This document shows positions 12,612 to 25,344 of a stretch of 64,000 nucleotides of DNA, one piece after another. The first letter of the stretch is position 1. Each line of letters starts with the position of its first letter. Below the pieces are notes generated by a model. It was given only the letters and a program-made list of their open reading frames with translations. It made no database searches and was not told the origin of the DNA. The translations under genes and the position numbers were made by a program. This DNA is from Trifolium pratense. Lineage: Eukaryota > Streptophyta > Magnoliopsida > Fabales > Fabaceae. Location: positions 47,452,856 through 47,516,855 of the forward strand of contig NC_060063.1 in assembly GCF_020283565.1 (NCBI RefSeq). The letters are read 5' to 3'.

Positions 12612-13724
12612 GTCTTTCTAAAACCTATGGCAACAAAAGAATCTCTGCTTCAGAAAACACTCTTCAGTTCGGAGTTCTGTTTAGTTTTTGTTCTGTTAAT
12701 GAACATGAATAGGTTGTGTTTGTGTTTTTTTTTTTTTTTTTTTTCTCTTTCTGGAAGTGTCTACACAAAGCAAGTAAAGGTATGTATTATTGTGTGGGAT
12801 TGGGCCGGGTCAAGTTTTATCCGTCTTATGTTTAATTTTGAGAAGATTAACGGCTAAATCAGCACTTTTGCCTTTAAAATTATATAAAAGGGGTTAAATA
12901 TATTTTAGATCTTCTAAATATACACAATTTTTATTTGTAGGTCTTATGTTTTTGATATATTTAAAGGGATTAAAATACTACTTGACCATGTAACCAAAAA
13001 ATACTACTTGACCAAAAAAAAAAATTAAAATATATTTTACCCTTATAAAAGCTCGAGCGAAAACAAATGCAAAAAAAAAATATAGTACTATCTATAAGTT
13101 TTTTTTCTCTATGTAATGTGTTCTTTATTTTCATAATAATATAGTGTAAAAGTGTGTTATTTGAACAACCAATTCTTTAACAGCTTATGAGACAAGTAAA
13201 ACTAAAATATAGAAGCAATGTGAGTATTGACACAAAAATCAAAGCGAATAAATAATTATTAAAAAAAATTAAAAGGACTTGAGTTGTCCATAAGTTGTAC
13301 AAAAATAATTGTCAAAATATCATTTCTCTATATTGTAAATTGTAATCAAGGTTGCTTTCTACAAAATAAGTGCAAACTTATTTTATAGGGATTGCCGAAC
13401 ATAGCTAGATCTTCAAAATCTGGATGAGTATTGACTCCCACCCTTTAAGCATACTTACATTATTGAAAAAGATTCGTTAAAGATTTTCCTTGACATCAAA
13501 ATAACCATGGCTGAGCAAAGTCACACTTTCAAGATTTGGGCGAATATCGTTATAGACTCAAACATTTAAAATCGTGACACTAAATTTGTATAAAGAAATA
13601 AGTAATTTTCTTTTTATATTTAAGTAATTACATTTTGATTTAATAAAATTGAGATATGAATTTGTCTGATCGTTATATTCATGAATTCATCTGATCTTAA
13701 TATTTTTAACTATTAAAATGTTGA

Positions 13725-13835
13725 TTTACCCAAATTGGCTTGGGACCTGAGAGTGTGCTCCTCTTGAGGTCTGAGGTTCGATTCTCTTTGGCGCCAATTT
13801 GGGTGGGCTAATTTAGCTTCTTCAAAAAAAAATGT
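13725..13835 (+). mobile_element. SINE-like element (same family as 48084-48178)
   Basis: Contains 'ttgggacctgagagtgtgctcctcttgagg...aggttcgattctctttgg', ending in an A-rich tail. The GGTTCGATTC core resembles a Pol III B box. A related copy lies in the last-but-one intron of CYP88D copy C. Confidence 0.6.
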
Positions 13836-13934
13836 TGATTTACTCGAAAAATGTACATGAACTATATAATTTCTAATAGGTAACATTCAAATTAATCAAA
13901 TGAATGGTACAAAATAACATGTGTTAGTAGTACA

Positions 13935-14085
13935 AGTAATGAGGAGTTTGATTCTTAAATAAAATCTCGTATTCGAGTCTTATGAGTAAAAAACATTTGT
14001 TGGGAAGGATTAACCTTGTATATGGGTTCTCCCAATTCGGCTCAAATTAAACTGAGGATTAAAAACCCCTCAAAAAAATAATTGT
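13935..14085 (+). mobile_element. possible SINE-like repeat
   Basis: A tRNA-like motif 'gtattcgagtctt' in the middle and an A-rich end (ccctcaaaaaaata) suggest a Pol III-derived element. Evidence is weak and no second copy was seen in the window. Confidence 0.35.
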
Positions 14086-14383
14086 ACAAACTTCAGTTAA
14101 ATTAATTAATTTATTTGATTAGGGCTATTTGCACATACTGTTCTGCTCAAATTACTTGAAAATTCTATTACTAGTTACATTCAAAAAGTTTGTGCTTCAA
14201 AAAAATGCATGGCATGAAGTTCTTTTCTTAGCTAGCAAGTAAACCAAAAAGAAAAGAATGAGAATGAGAATGTTGAAGGCAGAAGAAACAAATAAAAGGG
14301 AAGTTCAGAAAACCCATAATTTGGGTGTCATATAATTTGTGTTCTGTATTTGTTGTAGTCTATCATATTTTATTTTTGTACAA

Positions 14384-17300
14384 ATGGCTGTACCAAAAGT
14401 GAATGAAAAATTGCTTGAAGACCTTCAAGTAATGGGATTTCCACATGCAAGGGCAACAAGATCACTCTATTTTTCTGGTTAGTTAATTCATTACATTAAT
14501 TAAGATTCATAGGACTCTTCTTTTGGGTCTTTAATCCTTTGTTTCTCCGTAGTTTGGCCAGAAGGTAAGTAATTATGACAAAAAGTTCTAACCAGCATTC
14601 AGACTCACGTTCTTTCAAACAATTTGTCCTTAATCATTTTGAGGTTGTTTTGTTGGTTTATCTTTCGAACAATTTGTCCTTAACAACTTGATGTTCTTTC
14701 AAACAATTCGTCCTTAAATCAATTAATGAAAAACTATATGTAACATTTTGTTTTTATTATTATTTAGGAAAATGTTTAAAAATGAGAGTTGATGTTTTTC
14801 AATCTTAAGCCTAATTTAACCTCATGATTTGCAACAATGTATATTATGTAACTTTTCTTTAGGCTTGATTTTCTAACTAAGCAAGAAGTACCGATGCATT
14901 GGTTAAAGATGAGACACAATTAGGCTATGTTTGGTAAAAAATAGTGGATAGCTAATCAGCTAGCTTATACCGGATAGTTTATAAGCTAGCTTTTAGCTTA
15001 TAACGAATAAGCTAGCTGATTGAATTTGTAGTGTTTGGTAAAATTAGCGGTTGATCTAGCTTATAAGTATGAAATGACATAAAAAAGATATGTTTAATTA
15101 ATATTTAATTTTTTCAAGTAAGATGATAGGGGTAAAATTGAAAGAAAATATGATAAGCTATAAGCTCATAAGCTAATTGAAATAGCGTTTGAAAAATAAG
15201 CTATATGCTATTAAAATAAGTTATAAGCTCTTTTTTAAAAACTGTTACCAAACAGAGCTTATAGCTTTAAAAACTGTTACCAAACAGAGCTTATAGCTTA
15301 TAAGCTATAAGCTTTAAGCTATAAGTTCAATATTTAGCCTTACCAAAGAGAGCCTTAGTAGCTTCTATTAACAAGTTGTTTCATCATTAGATACCTTAGA
15401 ATTGCTTCTTGTGAATTATAGATTTCTCCTATGTTCTTTGAACTTTGTTCTTTTGCTGCTCTTTTACATATTAACCACAAATGTTTGGCTTTACTAGGCA
15501 ATAGAAGCTTAGAGGATGCTATAACTTGGATGGTTGATCATGAGAATGACACTGATATTGATGAGATTCCATTGGTAATTTCACACCATTTTTTTTCTCT
15601 TAATTTTTATATTTTCTTTAGGGTATTTGTTATTTAAGTAATTGCAACACAACAAAAATCACTAGTATAATTTAAAAATTTGATTTACATTATTAGTCTT
15701 AATTGTTAACATTTTAACAGGTAGATGTAGACATTGATATTGATACTTCTCCATCATTCCCTATCACAGAAGAAATGAGAAGGAAAGCAGTGGCCTTAAT
15801 TGCTAACAATTTAAGGTTTTGTGATCCTTATCTCTACTACCATAGCAATTTTTTATTTATTTTTTTTGTGCTAGCAATGGTTTCTTTTAGACATGTTGAA
15901 ATTGTCTCACTATTGCAGGGACCAAGAGAAGAACAAGAAAAAGTATGAAGAAAAAATAATGGAAAGAGAAAGGGAAAAGGTACCTCTATTTTATTAAATT
16001 TCTACATATTAACTATTATCTCTTGTTTTTTCTTTCTTTGCTTCATCAATTTGTTCCAATTCCTCTACACAATAGTGATATAGAGTCTAATGGAGAGGAT
16101 TCCCTCCAGTACATTATTTTGTCCAGTGAAATCTCAACCCTACATTGTATTATCACTGCAATTTTAATTTTTTTTTATTTGAAAAATGAATGATTGGATT
16201 TGGGACTGGACCTCCTGCAGTGAAAACTGCACAGAAGATGATCCATTCCCAGAGTCTAATACCTTGACAATATTTTATACTAAATAGCTTATCGCGAAAC
16301 AATAGTGATTTTTACAAATTCAACTATTGTATAGTCTATATTTTTTTCATTATCTTTTTATTGGTATGGTTTCAGGAGAGGATTCAAGCAGGTAAGAAAC
16401 TCCTTGAGGCGAAACGAATCGCGGAAGAAAATGAAAGAAAACGGTATCTTAATGTTTAGTACTTGTTGCTCCTTTTCTGTTTTTTCGGTAACCAAATTAG
16501 TTACTCAAACTCATGAATGTTCTATTATCAGGAATTTAGCATTAAGAAAAGCAGAAAAAGAAGAAGAGCAAAGAGCTAGGGATAACATTCTCAAGAAACT
16601 AGAGCAAGATAAGGTATAGAACTTATTTTCCAAATATTTTCTTTAACAAGAGTTTGGATCACTGTTTTTTTATCTAATATATTTTCTTTAGTATATTGTG
16701 TTTGACAAATTTCATTTACAAAATCATTTCAAGTCTCTACCTGTTTTTCGATTGACTTATTTGAACTTATCTGCTGGCAAAAACACATGTGACTATTTGA
16801 GAGTTTTTACAGAAACAGCTTCTACATGTCCATAAGTTTTTTTTTTTGAAAGAACATACATGTCCGTAAGTTATTTAGTTTATTTCCATAAGCCTCTGGA
16901 ATAGCTTATTTTCATAAGCTCCTCAAAATAGTTTTTTCTAAGTATATCAATCTCTTCGAATGTTATTTTCAAACGTTAAAATGGCTCCTTTTTTTGTATG
17001 CCTTTACCTTAACAGTTAAATAGAAGGTCTGAACTTGGATTACCTTTAGAAAGCCAAGCAAATGTGAGATCATCACCAGCCATTGTAGTAAAGCAAGAAA
17101 AGGTATGATTAACATATGTTTGTATTTTACATTAGATTCTCAATCTTACATTGTATCTAACATTTATATATTTCAATGGAATTACATGCAGATATCAAAG
17201 CCTGTTTATACAACCACAAAAATTGAACACTTGAGAGAATGTTTGAGGTCTCTCAAGCGTGAACACAAGGTGAGAAACACTATAATAATGAAAGACTACA

Positions 17301-18624
17301 CTTAGGCACTAATTGGTAAGTCCAATAAGCTAGCTTATAGCTTATTGGACTAGCTTATAAGCTTGTTTGATAAAAATGTGAAGTGTTTGGTAACGAGCTT
17401 ATCTAACTATCTTATAGCTTATAGCTTTTTACATTTTTCCCATTTTTACACCCTTGTTATTTTTATTTATTATTTCTTTATTTTTTTAAATATAATAACT
17501 ACTCACTAACCATACCCACTAATCATGTACTTTTATGTCATTTTGTACTTACAACAGCTAAATTTGCCAAACACTTTAATTTTATTCTACTAGCTTTTCA
17601 GCTATAAGCTAACAGTCATCATCTATCAGCTATAAGCTAGTTTTTCAACTATAAACTAACTTTTCAGCTATCGGCTAGCTTATAACTTATTTATACCAGA
17701 ACCTTAAAAAAATAACTCTTGGCATGGTAGTTTTTTAAGAGAAATAAGTCAATATATTTGATCATAATATAATATATGAGAATTGATTTATGAAGCATTG
17801 TCAAAACATGAACATCAAACACGACATTAATATATACTTACATTAATACTTACATGTCGATAAGAGTTATAATTTGAAAAAATAAATTAATTGAATGTAA
17901 TCACACATGATCAGACATCAGACACACCTTTGATTTAGAAGTGTCTGTGCTACATAGAAATTGATGAGTAGTAAGTAGTCCACAAATATTTCAGTATTAA
18001 TACTGGAAACTTCTCCACAAAATATAGTTTCTGATAGTATGTTAGTTGTTCTATTAGTAATATCTATACATTCTTTTTGTTTTCAAATGTTTATTTTTAT
18101 CAATATTCAAATTCTCTATAGGGTGAGAATACAAGAATCAGAAGGGCCTTTGAAACACTTCTAGTGTATGTTGGAAATGTTGTCAAGAATCCTAAGGAGG
18201 AAAAATACAGAAAGATTCGACTGAGTAATCCATTATTCCATGTAAGACATTTTCCTAAACAAGACATATTTGTTGTGAAGTAGTAGGTTCATTGTGTTTG
18301 ATCATGTATATTAAGCACACAAAAAAATGGTTAGAAGTCATAGCAATTTTTTTAAGATTTTAAAAAACTTGTCTTTTGGATTCAAAAGTGTTAAATGCCC
18401 TGAAAATATATCGGTTTTAAATTCTTTTTTCCACATTTTTTTAACAGGATAGAGTTGGAAGTTTAAATGGAGGTGTAGAATTTCTTGAGCTATGTGGTTT
18501 TGAGAGAGCTGATGAGTTCTTGCATCTTCCAAGTGAAAAGATTGACATGGAACTACTAAGTTCAGCTGGTTTTGTCTTAAATTCTGCAATGACAAATCCT
18601 TTCTTTGGACTTTTAAGTACTTAA
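14384..18624 (+). CDS. UBA and PUB domain protein (ubiquitin/p97 adaptor type)
   Basis: Ten exons join in phase: 14384-14477, 15498-15574, 15721-15815, 15919-15979, 16376-16443, 16532-16613, 17016-17102, 17192-17269, 18122-18241, 18448-18624, giving 312 residues. Residues about 6-50 form a UBA domain ([20 protein letters not shown], then [15 protein letters not shown]), which binds ubiquitin. Residues about 90-155 are a Lys/Glu/Arg-rich helix or coiled coil. Residues about 215-295 form a PUB/PUG domain ([18 protein letters not shown], then [13 protein letters not shown]), a fold that in known proteins binds the C-terminal tail of the AAA-ATPase p97/CDC48. It resembles Arabidopsis At1g04850 (from memory). 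A role in ubiquitin-dependent CDC48 work is inferred. Introns 1 and 8 each carry a Tourist-like MITE. No damage was seen. Confidence 0.9.
14923..15354. mobile_element. Tourist-like (PIF/Harbinger) MITE in intron 1 of the UBA-PUB gene
   Basis: Terminal inverted repeats begin GGCTATGTTTGGTAA at the left and read GGCTCTCTTTGGTAA at the right (reverse complement). TTA is present on both sides (14920-14922 and 15355-15357), the usual Harbinger target duplication. The interior is rich in 'agcttataagct' palindromes and non-coding. Confidence 0.8.
17305..17703. mobile_element. Tourist-like MITE in intron 8 of the UBA-PUB gene
   Basis: Related to the copy in intron 1: the left end is GGCACTAATTGGTAA, the right end has '...taccagaacc', TTA is on both sides (17302-17304 and 17704-17706), and the interior is full of 'agcttata' motifs. 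The TIRs are more diverged than in the intron-1 copy. Confidence 0.7.
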
Positions 18625-19584
18625 CTCATTAATTTAGTTTGAAAAATGAATTATTGCACAAGGCAAAGCCATATATAATGTTAAATGTTGAGTGCGAGAA
18701 TTAATGCAACTTATTTTATTTCTTAGATAAAAACGTCAAATTTATATTTTTTTTTTGACTCAGTCAAATTTATATTATCAGTAGTGCTATACATCACGAT
18801 CGTATGTTTTCAGAAATTAACGATGCTGATGTGTTTTGCTTATAAGGAAATAATCCAAACATAAGAAATTAATTGTTAATACAATTCCAACAAGAACATC
18901 ATTTTGTTTTTGATTCAGTAATTTTGGGACAATGTACGTTTAAGAAGGCTTCAGTTGGTTTATGAAAATAAGCCTCAATCTGAAAAGCTTTTTTATTTTT
19001 TATTTTGTCGAAGCTTGATGTGCCGCATATGCCTGGTGGTAGGATTAACAACCAAATCGGAGTATGGAAGTAGACCGCATCGCCAAACATGTCCCCTACA
19101 ATGGCGTTACTGACCCGAATATGCTTTCACTATATTTGTAGCTAGTAAACCATGTTTGGTTTTACATTTTGTCCCCAGTCTCAGGGGGTTGAAAAGTATA
19201 ATAGTGTATCTCTCTTCCTAGCAATACACCATTAGCAATTCGAGGAATCCAATAGAAGTTCTTAAAGTTATGCAAAATTGGGAAATTTCAGATTCCATTC
19301 AAGTGTTTAAACCTCAGACAAATTCAAAAGGCAAACTCTTCTGAAATTCATTAATTACTAAGTACAATAAAGAGATCTAGGAGATTGAAGGGTTTTGCCA
19401 AATAAACTACAAAACTAACCTGATTCATGACTAAAAAATAGGGGAAGGAAAACAAGAAAAATGAAAATAGTCAGAGACACGCTAATACACTTTGTTTTGA
19501 GATGCTAATCCATCTTCCCCCCGTTGTCTGCAAGCAGCAGGTTGATGTTCATCCAGCTAACAACACCAATTCCAACACCCAGTG
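18625..19584. other. gap between the convergent UBA-PUB and SAM genes
   Basis: It holds the 3' ends of both flanking genes. No protein, RNA gene or clear repeat was recognised. The minus-strand frames at 18899-19090 and 19505-19696 have no domain; the latter overlaps the SAM gene's last exon in another frame. Confidence 0.55.
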
Positions 19585-22500
19585 TTAGACCTTTGACTCC
19601 AACGCTAAAAGTATCTTCTTTCTTGGCCCCTAGAACCAATAAAGCATAATCACAATGTGTTGTTATCAAAATAAAGAGTATTACCAAATGGATCACAGAT
19701 CGAACCTAAGAGTATGCTTAGCTTATCTCAAAGTACAGTGAAATGCAGTCATGACATGAAGAACCCAAAGCCCGACACTATTTTAAGACTAGAGTTTAAT
19801 AACTTACAGACAATATAAATATATAAAACACAACATTTAATCATGTCTTGACCATCTTTTCACATCATAATCTTACTATATAAAACATGTTTACATCGTG
19901 ACAGGATGGTGAAGTATGATTGAATATCTATGTAGAAGTTGTTTTTATTGTCAATATATAGCTTTATTAAACTCTATGAAGTAGAAAAGAAAAACAAAAC
20001 AGAACACAAGTCTAAGAGTAGCTTGATGCATACCATTGGTATACCCATAACCTTGAGGTCCTCATCAGTCATATGTTTGAGAGCTGCCATATCAACCTGA
20101 AAAAAAAAATATACAATTTTACATAGAATATTAACTCCTGAAGATCAAATTAAAACCCAGGTAAAATAATGAACTTTCTCTAATGGAGGAAACAGATAAG
20201 TAGACGTATGACTTACTTCTTCAGCTTGAAAAGTTATGAGATACTTCTCGAGACCCAAGGACAGCAAAAAATCATCCACTGTAGTATTATCAGCCTGTTA
20301 AAATAAGTAGATTTATATTACTTTCAATTTTGTTTAGTGAAGAAATTAATTTTATTAAGAAAATTAAGAAGGAGTGACTTTTGCCTATTATTAACATCAA
20401 TTAGCAAAGTTTCATCTATGGAAATATATTTGGATTGAACATAAAATGACCTTCAACAAGCACACTAAAAGCCTAGGCCCTGAAACAACTATTATCTTGA
20501 TGTTGATTTGAAGGGTATTACTGATTCCTATCCACAAGCATAGGAACCAACTATGTTATGCAGATTGAATACTAACCAAATACTTCATTCCCTTTCACCT
20601 TCTTTCTCTGAAAAAATATTGCATTCAGCAATATCACATCCCACCAGCCATAACATACTTCCCAACACGTACAAATCACCGTTATATGCAAAACTATACT
20701 TGACATAGTTCTCATAGTAAATAATTCATCAATGTATTAGTTTTGACTTGAGAACTCGCGGCATTCTAGGAGGTTCCATCGTACTCAACTGAAGTTGGAA
20801 CGAATTAGTTTGGACTAAATGCTTCTAATATTGATTCATATATAAATCTTCACAGTATACCATTGTCTATGCAGCATACTTACGCACACTAGTAAATTTT
20901 AAAAATATTTGTACTCCATAACAAGAATAGAGCCTTGGCATAATGGTTGGAGTTGTTGCCATGCCACTAGAAGATCAAAAGTTTGAGTCCTCTAGCAAAT
21001 ACAAGACTGCCTACAATAGATCCACAAAAGAACAAACCCCTCCTTGGATACTACATAGCAGGAGCTTATATCATCAGGTTACGCTTTATTTGTACTCCAT
21101 AACCAAACTCATTGCATTATACTGGCCGACCATCAATATACCGTCTTTAAGCAAGCACTAAATGAGAAGAAATTTAAAGAGATTCTTCATGTTCAGCTCT
21201 TCATATATAAAGATCCGTGCATATCTAAAAAGACATAGCCCTTTTAAGAGGGAATGCAATAGCACACATACATGTAAACAAAAAAGGGCCAATGAAACAT
21301 AATGTGCACTATGACTGACATCACATACGTCAGGCAATAGGTTTAAGTGGACTATTTAAAAAAAAAATTACAACAATAATACCTTCCGTGCCTTTTTAGG
21401 AGCTGGTTTAGCTGGTTTTTTTACTGCAGGAGCCTCGGCACCAACACTTTTACTGCTCGGTTTAGCAATCACTTTCGACTTTGGTGGATCAGAGTTTTTA
21501 GGTTGTTGATTCATTGTCCCTGATAGCCTTTCGCGAAGATCCCGGATGTTTGGATTAGAGCTTTTTCCACTCCGAGTTGCAGGTTGAAGACCTTTCTTTT
21601 GAAGCTTATGACGAAGATCTTGACCAGCAACTTTGCGATCTTCACAAGCCATTAACAAACAGTCAAAACCCATAAAAAATAACTATTGGCATCCAACAGT
21701 GGTAACGTATACTTGCATATGAGAATAACAGAATCAATCCATACTAGTGATCTGGGGTTTTTCTTCATCATCATATAGATCATGTTCCCACTTGTCATCT
21801 TGCCTCGACCTGCCAAAAAGTAAAATTAATCATGTTTGATTTCAATAGGAATTCAAACATCCAAGATGAACTAGCTACATAAGAGGCATATAGTGACCAA
21901 AGCTGCTACGTGTAACCAATCAAGTAGAATACACTAGACGGGAAAAGGCGGTGAATGAATGAGACTCGATTTCAACTTGTCATTTGTCAATCAAAGACAT
22001 TAAATGTATGTTCTGACTACAACGTTTCTACCAATGGAAATGACCTGACAGTATATGATGCTAAAAAATATCTTTAGTTTTATGCAACAGAAGTGTTAGA
22101 TCTACATAACAGGAGATAATAACCGCACACCCATACCCTGAATGAAGTGAAAGATTTGCAAAATGAACTAATTTATATAACTAATATCTACAAGATGGCC
22201 AGGTAAACAACGAAATAATTTCTTCATTCTGTGATTATATGCAAAAGAATGCAGCCCCCCATAAAAGAAAAAGAAAACAGTGATGTAAATTTTTCTCATG
22301 CCCAATTTTCTAAGGTGGCCTATGAACATTATATTCAACATTATTTCTAAGGTAGCCTATTAACATGTCTAAGTGAAAAACAAACTAATAAAAGGAGAAA
22401 TACGTCACTTGTCTGAAATCTGACATTACAAGTAAAGATTGAACTAGTTCATGCAGTACATGCAACCATGTCAGCTCGTCATTGCACTGCCGCATCACTT

Positions 22501-24859
22501 AACAGAAGCTAATATTTCAACATATTAGTGATAGGTAACATCATGCATTTTAATGAAACTTATGTGAGGAAAATTTTAGGCTCACATGAGCAAGAGGGGT
22601 GAGGTGTAAGGGAAAATGAATGGAAGATTTCATGTAACTACCAAGATAATTGGTATTTAGCAGTACGGGTAAGAGAAATGAGGAAGGTGTGGAAGTAGTT
22701 GGATAAAATGCTTTTAGAAATTAGAAACAAGGGGTGAGAGAAAGAGAAGGGAGGAAATGACAAGAGAAGAGGTATTTGGTGGATTTGGCCTTTCCATAGC
22801 AGATTGGGCAGTGTCAGTTGTTCCTATGACTAGTACACTTTGGAATTCTATTAGACATCAGCAAGTTCCTATCAGAAAAACAATGATAATGAGAAAGACA
22901 GAGTGTTTTCTGTAAAGTGTGTAATTCGTATTCATCAAATGAACATTGAACAAAATGCATAGTCCTCATCACTGGAAGATAGTTTGAATAAACTTTTCAA
23001 TGAGGACTTATAACCAAAGAAAAATTGAAAATTGAAATGATCATAAAATCCCAGACACTCCACTTATTTGGCAGTCTCCGTGAGCATAGTTCAGTTGGTA
23101 GGGACATTGCTATATGCAAGGGTCGGGGTTCGAACCCCGGACACTCCACTTATTCACCTTAAGGGCGGAATTCTAACCACTAGGCTACTTGTCCAAAAAC
23201 AAATTCTGGCATAAGTTAAGTTCAGCTTACATAACTTTTTCAAAAGCTCTCTCATTCTCATCTAGTTTCTCCATGAAAACCTATAGGTGTAACTTGTATT
23301 CAAAAACTCCCTCAGCTTCCTGTTCTTATTTATAAGATCTCTCAGAAACTCTGTTTAACTTCTCTCATCAGTTATCCAAACTAGGCTGGAGTTCTGTTCT
23401 ACAGAATATTAAATACACAGCTGGGTTATCCACTCCTGAATCTGGTAGAGAACATTTAGAAGAACATATTTAGACTTAGAGGAGTGCTAGAAAAATACAC
23501 TGAACACTCTCGATAATTGAATGAAATTAACATGGGCCCTACTAAAACAGTGAGCCCAATTACTGATTTACGGGGACCAGCACAAATTTCACGCAATCAT
23601 TGAAAGTCTTATGAAAGATAGAGTCCACTTCTAGGTCTTTGATCTCACCCAATCCTGTATGCTACACTAGTTTGAAGAGTCTTCTTCCCTTTCTTTAACT
23701 TTAAGAACTCATAACTAAGAAATAAATAATAATATAAACAATTGTTCCAACTCACAAACTCAAGAAAGAAGTGAGAGCATCCTTATGTGGAAAGAGAGTT
23801 AGAGAGTGTGTTTCTAGCACTTCTCTTTCAACTGAAAGTGGTTGAATATGTTTCTAGCACCTCACAATATGTAAGTCATGCATAAGCTAATGTTTGCCTT
23901 GATCATTTATTTAATGTAGCTTATATTTTAAGAACCATGTGATGTTTTATTATGTTGTTATTAGTGTGATTTTCAATCAAGCTTATGCATGACTTACATA
24001 TTGAGTGATTTGTATAATGATTATCTCTCTAATCTAATGACAAGGTCGTATTATATTTAGTTTAATTTATAATGATATCGGAATATTATGTGAAAATATT
24101 TATTGGTCGTACTAACGAAATATAAAACCATATTGTATAAACAAATTCTACCTCGTGTGTCGCACGGGTGGGAAATCTAGTATAAAACAACCAAGGTTTA
24201 AATACACAAGACATTCTCTTCAGCATTTACAACCTATTGAAAATTCAGGTGATTCTCAAATTGGCCCCTCGCAATGGTCGATCTATCTATATACCAGCTG
24301 GATGTGAATAATGCACTACTACGACTACCACTACCACTCCCGCTTCTTTCTCCAATCATTAGAACTTAGAAAAATTTGAAAAATATTAAATAAATATCAA
24401 CCAAACATGCTTCGTTTAATACAACAACGGCAACAAGGTTTCAACCCAAAGTCCCTCACCCCCTAACTCAATCCTAGTGGCTTAACCAAACAAGTTTCTA
24501 ACTATTTACCTAAAATCAACATTTCTTTCTATTCATTACATTTCTGAAAACGTAATCATATACCTCAGAAAAACAAACACCTAAAAATAAAATACCATAC
24601 AAGTATCCACACAACCTAGATCCTCGTCTTAAAAAATCTTCAATTAACACAATTCCTACACCAGACATCACTAAAATTGCATTATTTAACAACTAAATCA
24701 TGATTATTATTAAACTAATAACATGAATGAATCAAAACTAAAAAGTTCAAACCTCTTGCCAGTAACTTGGCGTTGCTGCCGAGTAGAAACACTGATGCTA
24801 CCATCAAGACGTTCCTTGACAGACCTTCTCGCTCCACTTTCCACCCGATCAGCATACAT
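19585..24859 (-). CDS. SAM-domain protein, 204 aa
   Basis: Six exons join in phase on the minus strand: 24859-24753, 21809-21745, 21639-21383, 20294-20217, 20096-20034, 19629-19585. The start is set by MYADRVESGARRSVKERL, a conserved plant N-terminus in this family. The middle is basic and low in complexity, with QDLRHKLQKKG, RDLRERLSGTM and a Lys/Pro/Ala-rich stretch ending at about residue 143. Residues about 144-204 form a sterile alpha motif: TVDDFLLSLGLEKYLITFQA, then LKHMTDEDLKVMGIPM, then GPRKKILLAL. SAM domains mediate protein-protein and sometimes RNA binding; the plant role is unknown to me. It resembles Arabidopsis At3g07170 and At5g48680 (memory only). Intron 1 (2.9 kb) holds a SINE, a 24-bp inverted repeat and a Helitron-like end. 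Confidence 0.9.
20930..21095 (+). mobile_element. Au-type SINE in a SAM-gene intron
   Basis: 'gagccttggcataatggttg' followed by 'gttgccatgccactag', 'gtttgagtcctct' (B box-like) and 'agactgcctacaatagatcc' matches the order of motifs in the widespread angiosperm Au SINE as I remember it. It ends in '...ttacgctttatttgta'. It lies in SAM-gene intron 3, antisense to the gene. Confidence 0.75.
23075..23197 (+). mobile_element. tRNA-derived SINE, copy 1
   Basis: Has a Pol III A-box-like 'agttcagttggtaggga' and B box 'ggggttcgaaccccgg', then 'acactccacttattcacct', and ends 'ctaggctacttgtcc' followed by an A-rich tail. The same family recurs at 27886 and 35285, and on the minus strand at 47333. Confidence 0.85.
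23864..24003. repeat. perfect 24-bp inverted repeat, 92-bp spacer
   Basis: Arms 23864-23887 and 23980-24003 are exact reverse complements over 24 bases, with core motif 'taagtcatgcataagct'. It lies inside the SAM-gene intron 1 and has no coding content. Confidence 0.95.
24154..24180 (+). mobile_element. Helitron-like 3' terminus
   Basis: A CGTG...CACG hairpin (24154-24165) is followed 10 bases later by CTAG with T next, the signature of a Helitron 3' end (hairpin near a terminal CTRR, insertion before T). The 5' end (TC...) was not located, so only the terminus is claimed. Confidence 0.55.
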
Positions 24860-25260
24860 CTTCAACAATTTAGTTAGTTATTCAAAACAAACAATAAAAA
24901 TTAGCCCCAAATCTATGAACCCTAATTTCGAAGAAAGGGAAAATGTGTACGATTAGCGGAGGAAGAAAGGTGAAAGGGTTGCAGAAAATCAAAAACCCTA
25001 ACAACCTCAATTTTTTGTTATTCGACGCCAAAAAAATGGTGATAGAGAATTAAATAGTAGCGGTTTTGACAATTGAAGTTGCGAGGAAATGGAAAAAGGT
25101 ATGAATCGATAGATCGATGCGTAGTTTTTTTTTGAAGTGAGGTTTTGTTTGTGCGTAGAGAGAGAGAGAGAGAGAGAGATATTAAAGGGGGAATTGTTTT
25201 TTTTTGGTACGGAAGGGTGGGTTATACTACGAGAACAATAAAACGGCGGCGTTTCATTAT
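24860..25260 (-). promoter_or_regulatory. SAM-gene leader and promoter region with (GA)n tract
   Basis: The 300-400 bases upstream of the SAM-gene start (minus strand) include an uninterrupted GA tract at about 25157-25180. GA/CT tracts near plant start sites are common promoter or 5'-leader elements. No TATA box was assigned. Confidence 0.5.
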
Positions 25261-25344
25261 GAATGAAATGAATAATCTATTTTTTTTATTTTTTTTTTGA
25301 CTAAAATGAATAATCTACCATATACTCGAATTTTCTCATTAATA

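Larger units (their letters stand above)
12612..14383. other. intergenic region between divergent genes
   Basis: It separates the start of the minus-strand 226-aa gene from the start of the UBA-PUB gene, so it holds both promoters. The sequence is AT-rich with poly-T (12727-12743) and two SINE-like pieces near 13725-13835 and 13935-14085. No protein-coding segment was recognised. Confidence 0.6.
21810..24752. other. large first intron of the SAM gene
   Basis: This 2.9-kb intron has no coding segment that I recognise. Apart from the SINE at 23075, the inverted repeat at 23864-24003 and the Helitron-like end at 24154-24180, it is ordinary AT-rich sequence. Confidence 0.6.

Noticed and set aside
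23082..23150. tRNA gene
   Set aside because: The A and B boxes are tRNA-like, but no full cloverleaf or anticodon stem can be drawn. The same unit recurs with a shared 3' body and A-tail at 27886 and 35285, so it is a SINE.
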